From the NCBI GenBank assembly GCA_021029095.1, contig JAJOHG010000001.1, positions 496,001-560,000 of the forward strand: DNA of 64,000 nt, given 5' to 3'. Positions 44,928 through 57,333 of the stretch are shown here, one piece after another. The notes below the pieces were generated by a model, which saw nothing but the letters and a program-made list of their open reading frames with translations, was not told the DNA's origin and did not search any database. The stretch is from Phellopilus nigrolimitatus. Its lineage: Eukaryota; Basidiomycota; Agaricomycetes; Hymenochaetales; Hymenochaetaceae. Within the stretch, counting starts at the first letter, position 1. Each line of letters begins with the position of its first letter. Made by a program: the position numbers and the translations under genes.

Positions 44928-46637
44928 CTACACAGAGATAGTTTTGAAGATATTAAAACCGTCGAGTGCTGTACTAATAACGGCTCCGGGAATCTGCGGG
45001 TGCCAATGTACCTCCTTAACGTCCTTTTGACCCTGGTGGACGAACAGGAGTTGCGGCGGCACGCTCTCTTGGCTCCCATCCTCCATCGGCGCCCCGCTCT
45101 CGTCATCATCCTGCTCAACTGCCAAGTCCCACAATGTGACTTGGTCGTCAGCACCAGAAGCCGCGAATATCGAATCCTCAGACGGATGCCATTCGATCGC
45201 GGTGACAGGAGCTTTATGCCAGGTGAAGGACGCCACAGGGGAAGGTGCAGATGCGGCACTGTTAAAAGACACCCGTCGAATACTGAGTCGTGACATTTGA
45301 CTAGAAAGCGGACGCACTTTGAAAGATTACGGAGATCCCAGGCTTTTATCCCGCCTTCATCACCGCCTGACAACAGCAAATACGACGTCGTTTTGTTCCA
45401 GCTGATTACATTCACGTCGCTTTCATGCGCAGGAGTCACAGCAAGAGCGTTTTTCCTCCCCTTCATTCTGACATCCCAGATACGGATACTCTGGTCGGCA
45501 GAGCACGAAGCAAAGACCGTCGACTCTGCCGGACTCCATTGCAGGTCTTCCACGCTGGATGTATGCGAGGTGAATGCCTGAGACTGTGTGAGGAAGCCAG
45601 TTTGTGTGGTCGTGGTTTGGTATATTTTCGAATGGATATCGCCTGTGAGCAATCTCAGCGCAGCCGGGTTCCCGCTATCCGCAGCCCAGTCCATCGCGAA
45701 GCCCTCTGTCCGGCCATGTGCGTTCACGGTGTGTGCGGGGTTGTTGGTCCGCTTTTTATCGACGGTGTATCCGGGCACGTCGAGAGACTCAATGAGTGGC
45801 CGCACGTCCCAGACATGTACCTTGCCTGTCTCTGCCCAAGACGCGACATAGTAAGGCGAGGAGACAGGTGGCAGAGGTGTCGACGGCGGTAAAGGTTGCG
45901 CGCGGATGCGATTGACGCCACCAAAATGTGGTATAGACCGGTACTCAAGGACAGCGTCTTCGTCGAGATTGTCTTCGTCGTCGTCATCTTCTGCGTCGGA
46001 GTCGTCTGCATGATGCGTCGCGTGAATATATGCGCATTGGGTTTAATTAAGCTTACTCGCCGCTGTCTTTCTGCGTTCGATGCAGGGACGTCATTTTGTA
46101 CACAGACACCTCGTTATTCTTTGCGGCGTCTGCCTGTGTTCCTGCGACGATGTATGCGGTTGCAGGGTACCGCTGCCGTTCATCTCCTAGATTGTCCCGT
46201 AGAACATCAAAAGAAAGACATGGCCAGTTGACGTTCATCGAGTGCCGCATCTCATACACTGAATCGTCCGGTTCCAATATTTCATCCTTCCCAAGAGTAT
46301 GTCTGCCCGGGATGAAGACGTCTTGCGTGGGCAGTTGCTCGTCCGACTCCTCTATCGGCGGAAGCACTTCGTCTACATCCATGCCTGCAGAAAGCCATTG
46401 TCGTAAGCTACAGACTCTTTCAGGGAAGACAAACTCACCTTCCTCATCATTGTCACCCTCTTTTGTGTTTACGACCTCCTCATCGCTCTCGATCTCGTCC
46501 TCCCAGGCGTCCTCGAATTCGCCCATTTCGGATGTGTCGATGGCATTTTCCCTGCGCGTGCCGCTCGCGCGTACTTTTGAGAAGGCTTGCCCATCGCTGT
46601 ACGATGACTGAGTTTCTGTCACGGTGCGTTTAGACAT
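44928..46637 (-). CDS. RRB1/GRWD1-type WD40 ribosome assembly protein
   Basis: Four exons: 46439-46637, 46061-46384, 45318-46005 and 44928-45258, giving 513 residues. An acidic N-terminus (EFEDAWEDEIESDEE) precedes the diagnostic VYEMRHSMNVNWPCLSFDVL. WD40 repeats follow: SSVEDLQWSPAESTVFASCS, DVNVISWNKTTSYLLLSGGD, and PVTAIEWHPSEDSIFAASGA with VTLWDLAVEQDDDE. Rrb1 is the chaperone of ribosomal protein uL3 in the nucleolus. The second intron uses a GC donor (AGCG|GCGAGT); a GT donor two bases later would throw the acidic DDSDAEDDDDEDN segment out of frame. Confidence 0.9.
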
Positions 46638-47484
46638 GATTGCGGCGAATATTTTGCAGACAAGCTCCTGCTCATTTTCGACTAACTCAAGAAAATTGCC
46701 TACATGCACCACGTGTATTTACCTATCTAAGGCTGATTTCCCACGTCGATCACCCGTTGCTTCGCGGGGCGGGCTACGGGCCGTTTCGTTGTTACCGAGA
46801 CGTGTCTCACAGTCCACTTTCCCCTTTCAAATGTGACATGCCAGTATTGACAGTCCCTTTGGCCGCGAGGCAAGCCTTACAGAGTAAGACCTAGGTGTCG
46901 ACGTGTCTGTGAGGACGTGCGAGTTCTTTTGCAAACCCTTCCTGTGCCGTAGCTATGCCTACTTTACAGCGCGCATAGTCATCTCATTCATCGAAACGTA
47001 TTTGATATTGGTAATGAAAAGCAGAATCTGTCAGCATCTTTGAAAGCAAATTAATCTTGAAACTTGTACTGACAGAGTGCTGACGCGTTTCTGCCGTGGC
47101 GATTTACGAGTGCATACAGCCACGATTGGAGAAGTACTATAGCACTAGCACCGGAGGTACCGACGAGAAGGCCGGTTTGACGTCCTTCTATCTCGTATAT
47201 CTGAATGGTAAATGAGGATCTGTGTCGAAAAATGACATGCTAGTGTATTCGCTGTATATGCCAAAGAGCAGTTAGAAAGGCACACGCCCGCGTACGCCTG
47301 GTGACAGCCACGCATACGCGTCCTTCGGCAACCGTCGCTCTTGATTCCGCTCCGTGCGACCCGTCAGTCAGCCGAATGAAGCCGCTGCGGCGCTCCTCGT
47401 ATAAATGCAATTCGAACGAACCTAGTCCAAAATCCCTACAAACAGACAGATCTAACTTCGCCCCCCACAAATCATCTTTCAACC
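46638..47484. other. Intergenic region, divergent promoters
   Basis: 847 bases between divergent genes. It carries a TATAAA at 47400-47405, 80 bases before the GST start, and a run of seven C near 47460. No additional gene is supported; the open frames here lack coding character. Confidence 0.5.
47400..47405 (+). promoter_or_regulatory. TATA box of the MAPEG gene
   Basis: TATAAA (in CGTATAAATGC) lies 80 bases upstream of the ATG at 47485, followed by a CAA/CT-rich leader. Spacing is typical of fungal TATA promoters. Confidence 0.5.
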
Positions 47485-48353
47485 ATGCCTTCCATTGAAG
47501 TTCCCCAAGGGTCCGTGGCCAAGCTCTCTGGCAAATCTGCAATTCTCTCGTCTGACTTGTCGCTCCCAGATACTCTTATGTGTTGGCGGCTGCCGCGTCG
47601 ACTATCTACTTGAATGCATGGCAAATGACCAGGGTTGGCAGAGCACGCAAGCAAGCTGCTATTGCGTACCCCCAGAGTATGTCTATGCTCGTCCATGTCA
47701 GTTGAATACGTATTCACCGGGATCAATTGTCAGTGTACGCTGAGAAGGCAGAACAAACCGAGTCTAAGGCTGCGATGCAGTTCAATTGCACTCAGCGTGA
47801 GTTCATCCGTTTCAACTGGCGTTTTACTGGACTGGTACTAAATCATCATGGCAGGTGCTCATCAAAATACGTAAGGTGTCATTGTCTCAAGTAAATTTCA
47901 ACCGTACTGAAACAGGATAATTAACCAAGGCTCGAGTCAGCTCCTCACGTCATTCTCGCGTAAGCAGAGGTTTTACTCCGAGACACTACCGTTATGTCGA
48001 ATCTGAACCGCGGTGTATAGGATCCTTCTGACCGGGCTGAAGCATCCTTACCTCGCCGCTGGCCTCGGCGGCACATGGACATTGGGTAGAATAGCCTACA
48101 CTATTGGCTACAGCTCCGGCGACCCGTCCAAGGTACGCGATGGTCGTGCATGTCAGTTCAGTTTTGCAGACTAATTTTCCTCCCAGCGTTCTAAGCAGGG
48201 AGGGTTCTTGGGCTCGTTGGCTTTCGTTGGTTAGTGAAGCATCTACATATGTTCTATCGCGAGGGCGGTCGCTGATGTTCGATCTCGTCTATTTTAGGCT
48301 TCATTCTGTCCACGTCTTACACCGTCTTCGAGTTTCTTAAGGAGGGTTTGTAA
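47485..48353 (+). CDS. Microsomal glutathione S-transferase 3 (MAPEG)
   Basis: Eight exons: 47485-47510, 47570-47676, 47734-47796, 47855-47870, 47930-47959, 48021-48132, 48187-48229, 48298-48353. Junctions keep frame, giving 150 residues, the family length. MAPEG signatures: YSYVLAAAASTIYLNAWQ, VGRARKQAAIAYPQMYAE, FNCTQRAHQNTLE with the FNCxQRxHQNxLE motif, and GRIAYTIGYSSGDPSKR. Four hydrophobic membrane helices are visible. It should conjugate or reduce lipid peroxides with glutathione in the ER. Exon 4 is only 16 bases. This is a very intron-dense gene for its size. Confidence 0.93.
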
Positions 48354-48706
48354 TGGATTCGTCCACCGATGAAGCTTGGATATGGACCTATCTCTTATTT
48401 TGCTGTATTTAATTCAAAACCACGACGATATTTCTTCTTGCGAATGTCGAATGGGTGCTAGCAAGAGTAGTTTTCAATTCTGTTTCATATTTTGTTTCGG
48501 GTGTGTAGATGCTTCTACCGCTCCGCTTCCCAAGCATTGCCACCAAAGGATATAAGTGCAGGGCTGCCTCATAACTCGATGGCCACTTCTTTCTTTTCCT
48601 CTCTCACTCCTCAACGAGCGTGCACAACCCACCCACCCGATCCAACACCCAACCAGTTAGCAACAGCGAGGCGAACGTGCGCTGCAACATTTCCGCCCAA
48701 TCCGAC
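48354..48706. other. Intergenic / 5' leader
   Basis: 353 bases. The upstream ATG at 48579 opens a 45-codon frame that overlaps the chosen start of the next gene in another frame and could be an upstream ORF. Confidence 0.35.
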
Positions 48707-50414
48707 ATGTCGTCATTGAGTGACCTTTCCATGTCCGAGTCGATATCACCACGTCCGTCGCTCCCCACGTCTTTATCCGAATTCGCATTGCCATTGTCGT
48801 CGTCGAGCTCGTCAACATTGTGTTCTTTGAACAGCGAACAAAGCTCTCCTCAGTTCCAAACCAAGGACGATTCAGCGCCCCTCATGAAGCGCATGCGGCG
48901 TCCCACCATACACCTCCTAGACTCGCGGATGAACTCTCCACTGGCTGGCTCGTTCACCATACCTGCGCCACGAAGCTTCAAAGGGAAGGAAAGAAGTACG
49001 GAGGGCGAAAACGAAGCTACCGAGGTTATGGAGGGCGACTTCCGAGACAAAGACCGGATAACAACCGACAGCTCGTCGCCGTCCAGTGAATCGGATATTC
49101 AGACACCTCCCCTGCGACTCGAGCACTCGCGTCTGGACGAGCTCAATGAGCGCTCCAAATCATTGCCAATGGACATCTCGCGATCCGCAAGCCCTGCTGC
49201 CGCTTTGAAGCCATCTGCCGATATTCAAGATGGTCCTAGTCATTCCATGCTCTTCGGAAAGCGTGTCCCGTACCCCGTAAGAATTTCTGACTCAAATTCT
49301 ATCCTACGCTAAATTAACGGCGTTGATCCTTAGCCTAAGCCTGCACGTCTCATTTCACTACGAGCAGAAGCTCATCCCGAAGACAGCGAGGTCAAATCTG
49401 AAGCGCAATTCCAGCGCCTGCTTGCTTCCTTTTCTGGCCTGCCCCCGGGTTTGGGACACGGCCGCTCGGCACGAGCAGCTTCGGATCGAGGCCGTTATCC
49501 AGAAGAAGCTGGTGGAGACGATGAATTCCAGAGGGAGGATACGCCCAGCGATGACGGCGAGGATGAAGATGAAACATCGTCTTTGACTCTATTCAGCAAC
49601 AAAGGCTCAAATGGTAGCGATCCCATCAACATTACCAAGCCTTCCACGCCAGTTCCCAACATTTTTGGCACACCTGAAGATATGGGTGGCTTCAGAAATA
49701 TCTCAGAAAGTCCTGGATATGTTATGGACGTCGATGTGGTAAGTATCAAATTAGAGCAGGAAAGCTATACTCTCTAACTCGCCCTTTTAGCCCATGCATC
49801 CTATTGGTTCGCCATCATTGACTACTTCTATGGTCCCGCCACAACAGTGGCGACAGACGCCTCCTCCTACAACATCCACTAGCGCCGTTAGAACAGCTAA
49901 AAGAAAGTGTGCGTTAGCTTGAACATCTTTTGAAACATTCAAAGGAGATACTTACTTTGCTTACTAGACGAGGACCGCTTTGATCCGTATGCCCCTACAG
50001 TCCAAGCGGCGAGCTGTTTCCCCTTCGATATCCCACTTGAAGAAAGAGACCTTGTCTCTCCGATTATCATCCCGCGCTCTCCGATTCTCAAGCCGCGAAA
50101 TCATTTAGCCAGTCCCAGACTAACTCGGCAACTTCCTCGCCGACCGTGGCACACAATTCTTCCTGGTCATCTCTACGGAGGAGCCTATGCTCTGCAGAGT
50201 GCGGGCAACGGCGGAATTTCTAGGTCACCACAGGACGGGTTCTTCGTCTTCTGCGGTCTCCTCGCCCACGGTGCGGGCATCGATGGTTCTTGCGAGCCCG
50301 ATACTTCGTCCAATACCAAGACTGGCAGGTAGCTCGAAGAGAGCAGCCGGTGAAGAGGAAAGGATTGTCGATGGGGCTGGCGAGAATCTCAGAGATTTGA
50401 ATATTGGTCGATGA
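48707..50414 (+). CDS. Ser/Pro-rich hypothetical protein, frame-shifted
   Basis: Exons 48707-49276, 49334-49738, 49791-49909 and 49968-50414. The N-terminal part is Ser-rich. Better ordered islands are LISLRAEAHPEDSEVKSEAQ, FQRLLASFSGLPPG, KRKYEDRFDPY, KRRAVSPSISHL, SPIIIPRSPILKPR and a C-terminal block (SPILRPIPRLAGSSKRAAGE). The islands in the last exon lie in different frames: shifts near 50000, near 50045 and around 50190-50260. Read literally, the first frame ends at a TAG near 50330 and misses the C-terminal block. I know no function; the short conserved islands in disordered sequence suggest a regulatory protein. Confidence 0.6.
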
Positions 50415-50673
50415 ATCCTGTCCATATTTCTTTTGTTATGTTTTTTTTGTGTGCACATGTGTTTTATGATTTCACGATGTTCACGACGGCATTCCCCCAT
50501 GTAAATTGCACATTATTACCCTCCGTTATAGCATTTACGTTTGTATTTTTCGGTTCATAGTGTGCAAATTGGCCAGTCTTCACTGGTCTGCGTTATCTCA
50601 TCCAGATTTAGTATATCTGATAGTGTAGTCGAAGCAGAACTCGATAAAAATTTAACTGAAAGCCGTTTGTTCG

Positions 50674-50682
50674 CCACCATGG
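50674..50682 (+). promoter_or_regulatory. Strong start context of ADE5,7
   Basis: The start is in GCCACCATGG, an optimal eukaryotic initiation context, which settles the start codon at 50679. Confidence 0.6.
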
Positions 50683-53483
50683 CTGATCAGCACTCGATCC
50701 TCATCGTCGGCAGCGGGGGACGCGAGCACGCTCTCGCTTGGAAGCTCTCGAACTCGCCCATTGTTGACCGCATCTTCGTCGTGCCAGGCAATGGCGGCAC
50801 GGCGCAACTCGAGAAGACAACCAACGTCGATGTCCCGTCCAGCCCCGATTTCGCGGCCCTCGTCGCGTTCGCCGTCCAGAATAATGTGCGCATGTTTTCT
50901 GCGGCCTGGCTTCACCGTTGAATCCTTTCTCAGGTCACTTTGGTAGTCCCAGGACCCGAGCAACCGCTGGTAGACGGCATTGAGACCGCTTTCCGCAAAG
51001 GTAAGTCAGGCAGACTATATGCTGGGTGAAATAATGTGTTGATTCTATCACCAGTCGGCATACCTGTTTTCGGCCCTTCTGCTCGAGCTGCGCGGATGGA
51101 AGGCTCAAAAGCCTTCTCGAAAGATTTCATGGCTCGGCATAACATACCCACGGCAAAATACAGGATCTTCACCGCATCGCAGTTCTCCGAGGCCGTGGAG
51201 TACGTTAAGACATGTGGCTTCCAGACCGTGCTCAAGGCCAGCGGGCTTGCTGCAGGGAAGGGTGTTCTCATCCCAGAGACGATCGACGACGCGGTTGCAG
51301 GTTTAAGGGATATTATGGTCTCAAACGTATTCGGTGAAGCAGGTAATGTCTTTTATACTTCATAAAATATAGGCTCATCACTAAGAGTAAAGGAAGGCAG
51401 TGAAGTCGTCATCGAGGAATATTTGACCGGCCCCGAGCTCTCTATCCTTGCATTCTCCGACGGATACACTGTCGTTCCTCTCCCTGCGGCTCAGGACCAC
51501 AAGAGGATTGGTGAGGGCGACATTGGCCCGAACACCGGCGGGATGGGCGCATATGCCCCAGCACCTGCCGCTACGCCCCATGTCATGAAACGTATCATGA
51601 AGGAGACTCTCCAACCTACCATCGACGGTATGCGGCGCGAAGGCTTTCCCTTCGTTGGTATGCTCTTCACCGGCTTCATCCTTACCGAGGCGGGTCCTAA
51701 GGTCCTGGAATACAACGTACGATTTGGTGATCCCGAGACGGAGGCTGTTTTACTGCTCCTGGAAAGCGACCTGGCGCCCATATTACTGGTATATCCGTTA
51801 TCCCTTTGATAAAGTCCGTTCTTGAATTGATATGCACAGGCGTGCGCGGAACACCGCCTAGACTCCGTCGAGGTAAAGATACGCACCGGCTTTGCTGCAT
51901 CGGTGGTACTTGCATCGCAAGGATACCCGGGCTCCTATCCCAAGGGGAAGGTCATTGACGTCGGCGTGCTACCCTCAAGTAATTACTCCTTTTTCGTCTG
52001 CTGACTAGCATTACTGACATTTATTACTATTTAGACGTCCATGTCTTCCATGCAGGCACGTCAGAAAAGGATGGCAAAGTAGTGACATCGGGTGGACGAG
52101 TAATCGTTGTCTCGTCGGTCGCGTCTACCGTCAAGGAGGCTGTCGATCTGGCGTATGAAGGCGTCAGCAAAGTCTCCTTTGAGGGCGCCACATACAGAAA
52201 AGACATAGCACATCGGTATTGTCCCTTCATTTCTACATTTAACAACATATTAATTATGCGAGTCCGACAGCGCGCTCTCGGCAGAAGCTGGCCCCAGCAA
52301 ACCAAGTCTCACGTATGCTTCGGCGGGCGTTTCGGTTGACACAGGAAATGCGTTCGTCGATGCGATCAAGCCTTTTGTCAAGGCTACTCGGCGACTCGGG
52401 TCTGATGCTGCCATCGGCGGCTTTGGAGGGACATTCGACCTCAAGCCGCTGAACTTAAAGGACCCGGTGCTTGTCAGCGGGACCGACGGTGTCGGTACCA
52501 AGCTGCGTGTGGCCATGGACTCTGGCATCCATCGCTATGTCGGTAAGTTGTCTCATATATATCCGAAACTTGAAGGCAAAGACGAAACTGATATAAACTC
52601 GACGGTATTGTTAGGGATCGATCTTGTCGCCATGTCGGTGAACGACCTCATCGTGCAAGGCGCAGAACCGCTATATTTCCTGGACTACTACGCATGCAGC
52701 CGCCTTGATTTATCCGTCGCGGCGGAAGTCGTGAAAAGCATTGCAGAAGGCTGCGTCGAGGCGGGCTGTGCCCTCATCGGCGGCGAGACAGCTGAGATGC
52801 CAGGCATGTATCACGATGGTGCGCCCAAACGGTTACTGAGGGGGGTGTCTTTATCAGCTCAATAATTACGTTTACATATAGGCGACTACGATCTTGCAGG
52901 CTTCGCGGTCGGCGCAGTCGAGCGCCCCGCCCTTTTGCCTCGTCCCGACATCGCCACCGGCGATGTCCTCCTCGGACTCCCGTCGTCAGGCATCCACTCG
53001 AACGGATTCTCCCTCGTCCGCAAAGTGGTCGAAGTATGCGGCCTTTCCTACTCCTCTCCCTGCCCTTGGTCTGCCGGAAAATCGCTCGGCGAGGCGCTGC
53101 TCACGCCAACTCGTCTCTACGTCAAGACACTCCTCCCTGCGATTCGCACAGGCCGCATCAAGGGCCTTTCGCACATAACCGGCGGCGGCTTCACGGAGAA
53201 CATCCCGCGCGTGCTCCCCGCAGGCCTGGGATGCGTCGTCGACGTGTCGCGCTGGACGCTCCCGCCCGTATTCCGGTTCGTCATGGAGCGCGGGAACGTC
53301 GCGCCGCGGGAGATGTGCCGGACGTTCAACAACGGCGTAGGAATGGTGCTCATCGTCGGGCGCGAAGACGTCGAAGAAGTCATCCGCGTGCTAAAGGCGA
53401 GTGGGGAATCCGAAGTCTACGAGATTGGGGAGGTCATCCCTGGGCGGGATGTCGAGCTAAAAGGTTTAGATACTTGGGTGTGA
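50679..53483 (+). CDS. ade5,7: Bifunctional GARS-AIRS purine enzyme (ADE5,7)
   Basis: Multi-exon gene; first exons 50679-50885, 50934-51000 and 51055-51342, the next starting at 51397. The N-terminal half is phosphoribosylamine-glycine ligase: [50 protein letters not shown] block ([14 protein letters not shown]) and [15 protein letters not shown]. The C-terminal half is AIR synthetase: [78 protein letters not shown] and [16 protein letters not shown]. The two activities are fused as in other fungi and act at steps 2 and 5 of IMP synthesis. One intron (52217 to about 52268) sits just before [11 protein letters not shown]. No frame shift found in this gene. Confidence 0.93.
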
Positions 53484-54092
53484 GATGGTACAAAAATCCC
53501 ACAAAATGTTAGGAATACTTTTAGACAATGGTACATTATCATATGAGTGAATGCAGTCGGCGAGGTCGTTATCGATGTGTTAGGGTCTTTAGCTATGTGA
53601 AAGGCGAAAGGGAAAGGGAAAGCAAGCGCGACAATGTAACAACAGAGCAGCGGGGGACGTGCTTAGCATAAAGAAGTACGAAGGGGAAAAAAAGAAGGAA
53701 GAAAATGCAGGTGATAAATGAAAGTAGAACAAGGGATGTATATATGCTCTTTGAGTGGAAATTATGCCAGTGAACTGAAATGAAACGTCTGAAAGGAAAT
53801 CATGAAACAAGAAAAAAGGAACAATGAAGGATGAGATGATGATCTATACCCAGAAGAAAGCCAGAGAAAGAGGCGTAGATGATAAGTGACACAGCAAATG
53901 ACGGCGAGACGGAGAGGGGAACAGAGCGGAGATAGAGATACTGCAGATAGACTAGTCCTAAATATGAGACGAGATAAAAAAGGAGAAAAAAACTGTCAGT
54001 AGATGACAACGCATGCGAAGTGGAAGCACAGATCGGCCAGCAACTGCAGAAGGGTGAGAACGGACAGCGCAAATAAAGCAGATCTGAGATTT
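53484..54092. other. Intergenic region
   Basis: 609 bases between convergent genes. Purine-rich on the plus strand (GAAAGG, GGAAAAAAAGAAGG), consistent with U/C-rich 3' UTR of the minus gene. No gene seen. Confidence 0.5.
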
Positions 54093-56426
54093 TTAAGCCG
54101 ACACAGAAACCGTGTTGACCGATTCCGGAGCCGTGGCGGCCACGGTGGCGACAGTGGCGAAGGAAAGCGGCTTAATGTCGTGGCCGTTGATACCATTAAT
54201 ACCATTGGTACCTTTGGCATGATGATCGGTAGCTGTACCATTCATCTCCTTCTGCGTGATCTCCTGGGAAGGGGGGAAGACGATCAGACGATTAAGCGCG
54301 GGAAAAAGCATAAACGTGATTTACCGTAGTAGGAGAAGAAACGCGCTCAATGGGAACATCGGGGTCTTTCAAGGGCGGCGCTTGTGACTGACTCTTCGCG
54401 GAGTCTCTGCGGACAGGCGGCGGGGCTTGGAGGACTTGCGCGGCCGTCGGGCCATTCAACGGCGGGGCGCCCGGGCTGCGAGCCGGGGGTGTGATTGAGC
54501 CCGAGAGCACAGGGAAATCTTCGGCGTTCGGGACGCGCTGTTGCGACTGAGGCGGTCTCGGGCCGTTGTTGCGCTTGTCGTGACGAATGCCGTTAACGGC
54601 GTGATTCGTTTTGAAATTGTTGTGCGTACGAGGAATGCCGTTGGATTGGACGGCGTGTCCATTAGCATGTCCATTTACCTGAGGAGCGGCTGGTCCAGCG
54701 TCTGTTCGCAAGCTCAGAGCAGACAACTTTTCATGCAATTGCTCGTCCGCTGGCGGGGCGTGCGGCCTCACGCGGGGTCCAAATTTCGAAGAAAAATGGC
54801 CTGGCGCTGACTCGTTCGGGTCCGGCAGGACATGTGGGAAACGACACGCTTCGCTAAGGAACCGGAGTGATTGAGCCTCAAAAGTTTTATGTGAGAGAAA
54901 AGAAGCATCGAGGCTTACCCATTACGACATCTACCTGACGGGAAGAATGCGCAAGGCGGCTTGCGGCTCGGACCCATCCCCGACAAACGGCGCACGCTCC
55001 CTCGCCTTGCGTGATTAAAGCCATCACGAGGCGGCGGGCGGGAACCGTTTGCGTACGCATCCTGCTGTGGCGGCATCGACTGCATATGGTTAGTTGCGCT
55101 CTGATCGAGAACTTGCGATGACGCAACGTTTTGAGAGATGCCCATCGAGGGATCACGGCGATGCATAGCAGCGGGCTGGACGACGGGTGATGTGGGCGGA
55201 TAGTGTACACCGTTCGGCTGTGCAGTGTGCACAGCGGGTTGCTGAGGAGGCGGGAGAGGCGGCATACCAACGGGAATTTGCGGAAGGGTCATCTGACCTG
55301 GCGGAGGATAAGTGACTGGAACAGGCAGAGTGAACGGCATAGGCGGGGGGCCACCTGTAGGGCTGAACGGCGTCTGCATCGGAGACATGATTTCCGAATT
55401 TGTTCTCATGTGATTTGGCTGCAGCGCTGGAGACTGATGAGCAATGGGAGGAGACATGGGATTACCGGAAGGTACACCATTCGGAGGATATGGCATAGCA
55501 TAATACCCGCCGTAAGGCAGTTGTGCTATGGGTTCGTAAGGAGCGGGATACTGGGCAGGCGGAGGCAAGGCTCCCTGGAAGTAAGGTCCTTGAGGATGAG
55601 CGAATATACAAGAAGGCCCGTAGCGACAGGCGGGGAAGTATCTTTTCCGAGTACTCGTCAGAATATTGGCATTTAAATGCTCATTTCCGAATGAGATCGC
55701 TCACCGGCAAGGAATTAATCGTGCGATTTCTGGAGGAGGTAAGTTATTGCCCCCGGCCGAGTCCGGGGGCTGGCCCGCTGCAGGAGGTGGGGGCGGGGGA
55801 TAAAACTGAGGCGCAGGAGTGCCATCCGGTAGCAATGCAGCGCCCGGGTGGTAAGGAGGATAATACATATAGGAGCCTTGCTGTTGCGCAGTAGTACGCC
55901 TTCGCGGGGTCCGTCGGATACTCCTGTGAGTAGCCGTCAGGAGGAAAATAGGCTGCGGCCGCCGAGTCAGGCTGCGTGTTTTTCGCTCTCGCCGTGGCCA
56001 GGAGCTCGAGAATGGTAGCGTCGGTCGTGAGCTGCTCCGGACTCCCATAGCTCGAATGAACGGAGGGATCAGCACCTGGGGTTGTAGAAAGAAAATAAGC
56101 GTCGTCGACGCGTTTTCCCGCTTCAAATACGTGGCGCGAAAAGTAAAAAGCATACCTGCATGCAAGAGGGCCCTCACGACGTGTCCATGCCCGCTTTTCA
56201 CAGCCTGCACGAGCGGAGTGGCTCCGTTGTCGTCTGAGCGCGCCAGTGGCGTGCAGCAAAAACATAGAAAGATACGAGAAAGACCGGTCGTCAGCAGCGA
56301 GCACGTTTCGTGATGATCAAGCCGCGCACCCTTGATCTCGATGTCGATGGTGGAGGCGTCTTTCAGAATGTACTCGACCTGGGCAAGGTCCCCTTCGCCG
56401 GACGCATTCCAAAGGGGAGAGACCAT
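54093..56426 (-). CDS. Ankyrin-repeat and CCCH zinc-finger protein
   Basis: The start exon is 56330-56426. Ankyrin repeats occupy about residues 1-70: NASGEGDLAQVEYILKD, then DNGATPLVQAVKSGHGHVV and RALLHAGADPSVHS. Two CCCH fingers follow, CRYFPACRYGPSCIFAH (C-x5-C-x5-C-x3-H) and CAFFPSGRCRNGEACRFPH (C-x7-C-x5-C-x3-H). The rest is Pro/Gln/Asn-rich. Ankyrin plus tandem CCCH resembles the plant RR-TZF proteins in layout and suggests mRNA binding; function here is inferred. The frame shifts near 55895 (between PAKAYY and QQQGSYMYYPP). The donor after CRNG and the acceptor before EACRFPH are clean. Confidence 0.75.
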
Positions 56427-57333
56427 GATTTTAGCAGGAGATGATGAGGGGGTGCAAGAGAGAGGAAAATAAAGCAGGAGCGGCGTGGACGTAGAGCGAA
56501 TGAAGGAGGATGAGAATGAAAGGCGAGATGGTAATGAGAGCCGAAAATTTCTTACCACGATCACCCTTGGGCACGGACAAGTAAATTCAGCTGATGTAAA
56601 CCCCGTCAAGCTTAGCCTTAGCTTCCGGCCTTCTATCCTTTCACCCGCGAGGCCGGACGCCGGCCGTGCCCGCGTGCCCGCCCGCCCGGGCGCGCTCTTT
56701 CCGCCTCACCTCACGTCCACAACAACCCCGACAAAACCTTTTACTTCAACGGACACGCGCCTTTTATTTTCAAGTACGCGTTTTGTCTTCAACGATGAGG
56801 CATCTCTCTGCGAGCTAATATGGACTCGTCCGTCTTTAAATATCTCGACCTGCGAATTTGATCGATTACGAACGACTTATAGAGATGACTGACAAGACCC
56901 TTAAGTTATTGTAACCTGTGGCTAAAGCTATAGCATGAACAGTTATCCATCTTCTACATGAAGTGGGGCCTTTTTTTTTGCTATGACTAATATCGTCATT
57001 TTATCATTTGTGGCTGACGAGATGCACCCGCTGACGAGGTCAATTGGATGTCAAGTTTGGAATTCCTTGTCGAACCCATGACAACACATTTTGAAAAAGT
57101 CACAGGACAAGCGAAATCCAGGCGAATTGACTCGACAATCTCACCGGCACAATTTTTGTCATCGACAATGCGTTCTATTTTCTATACATATGCTGCGAGG
57201 CTAATGATACAAATGGTGTAACGAGACATGCGACGCGAACGTCTAAATGATTTGACCTGGCCGCGCTCGCGGCTCAGCGTCATGCTCCCCCATCGCGCCA
57301 ATCTCCCGACTTCCGTACCGTTGCGAGCTCAGC
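56427..57333. other. Intergenic region
   Basis: 907 bases. The part near 56430-56800 holds the promoter and leader of the ankyrin-CCCH gene, including a GC-rich CCCGCCCG patch at 56680. 56900-57300 is the 3' flank of the dehydrogenase gene. Nothing else supported. Confidence 0.45.
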
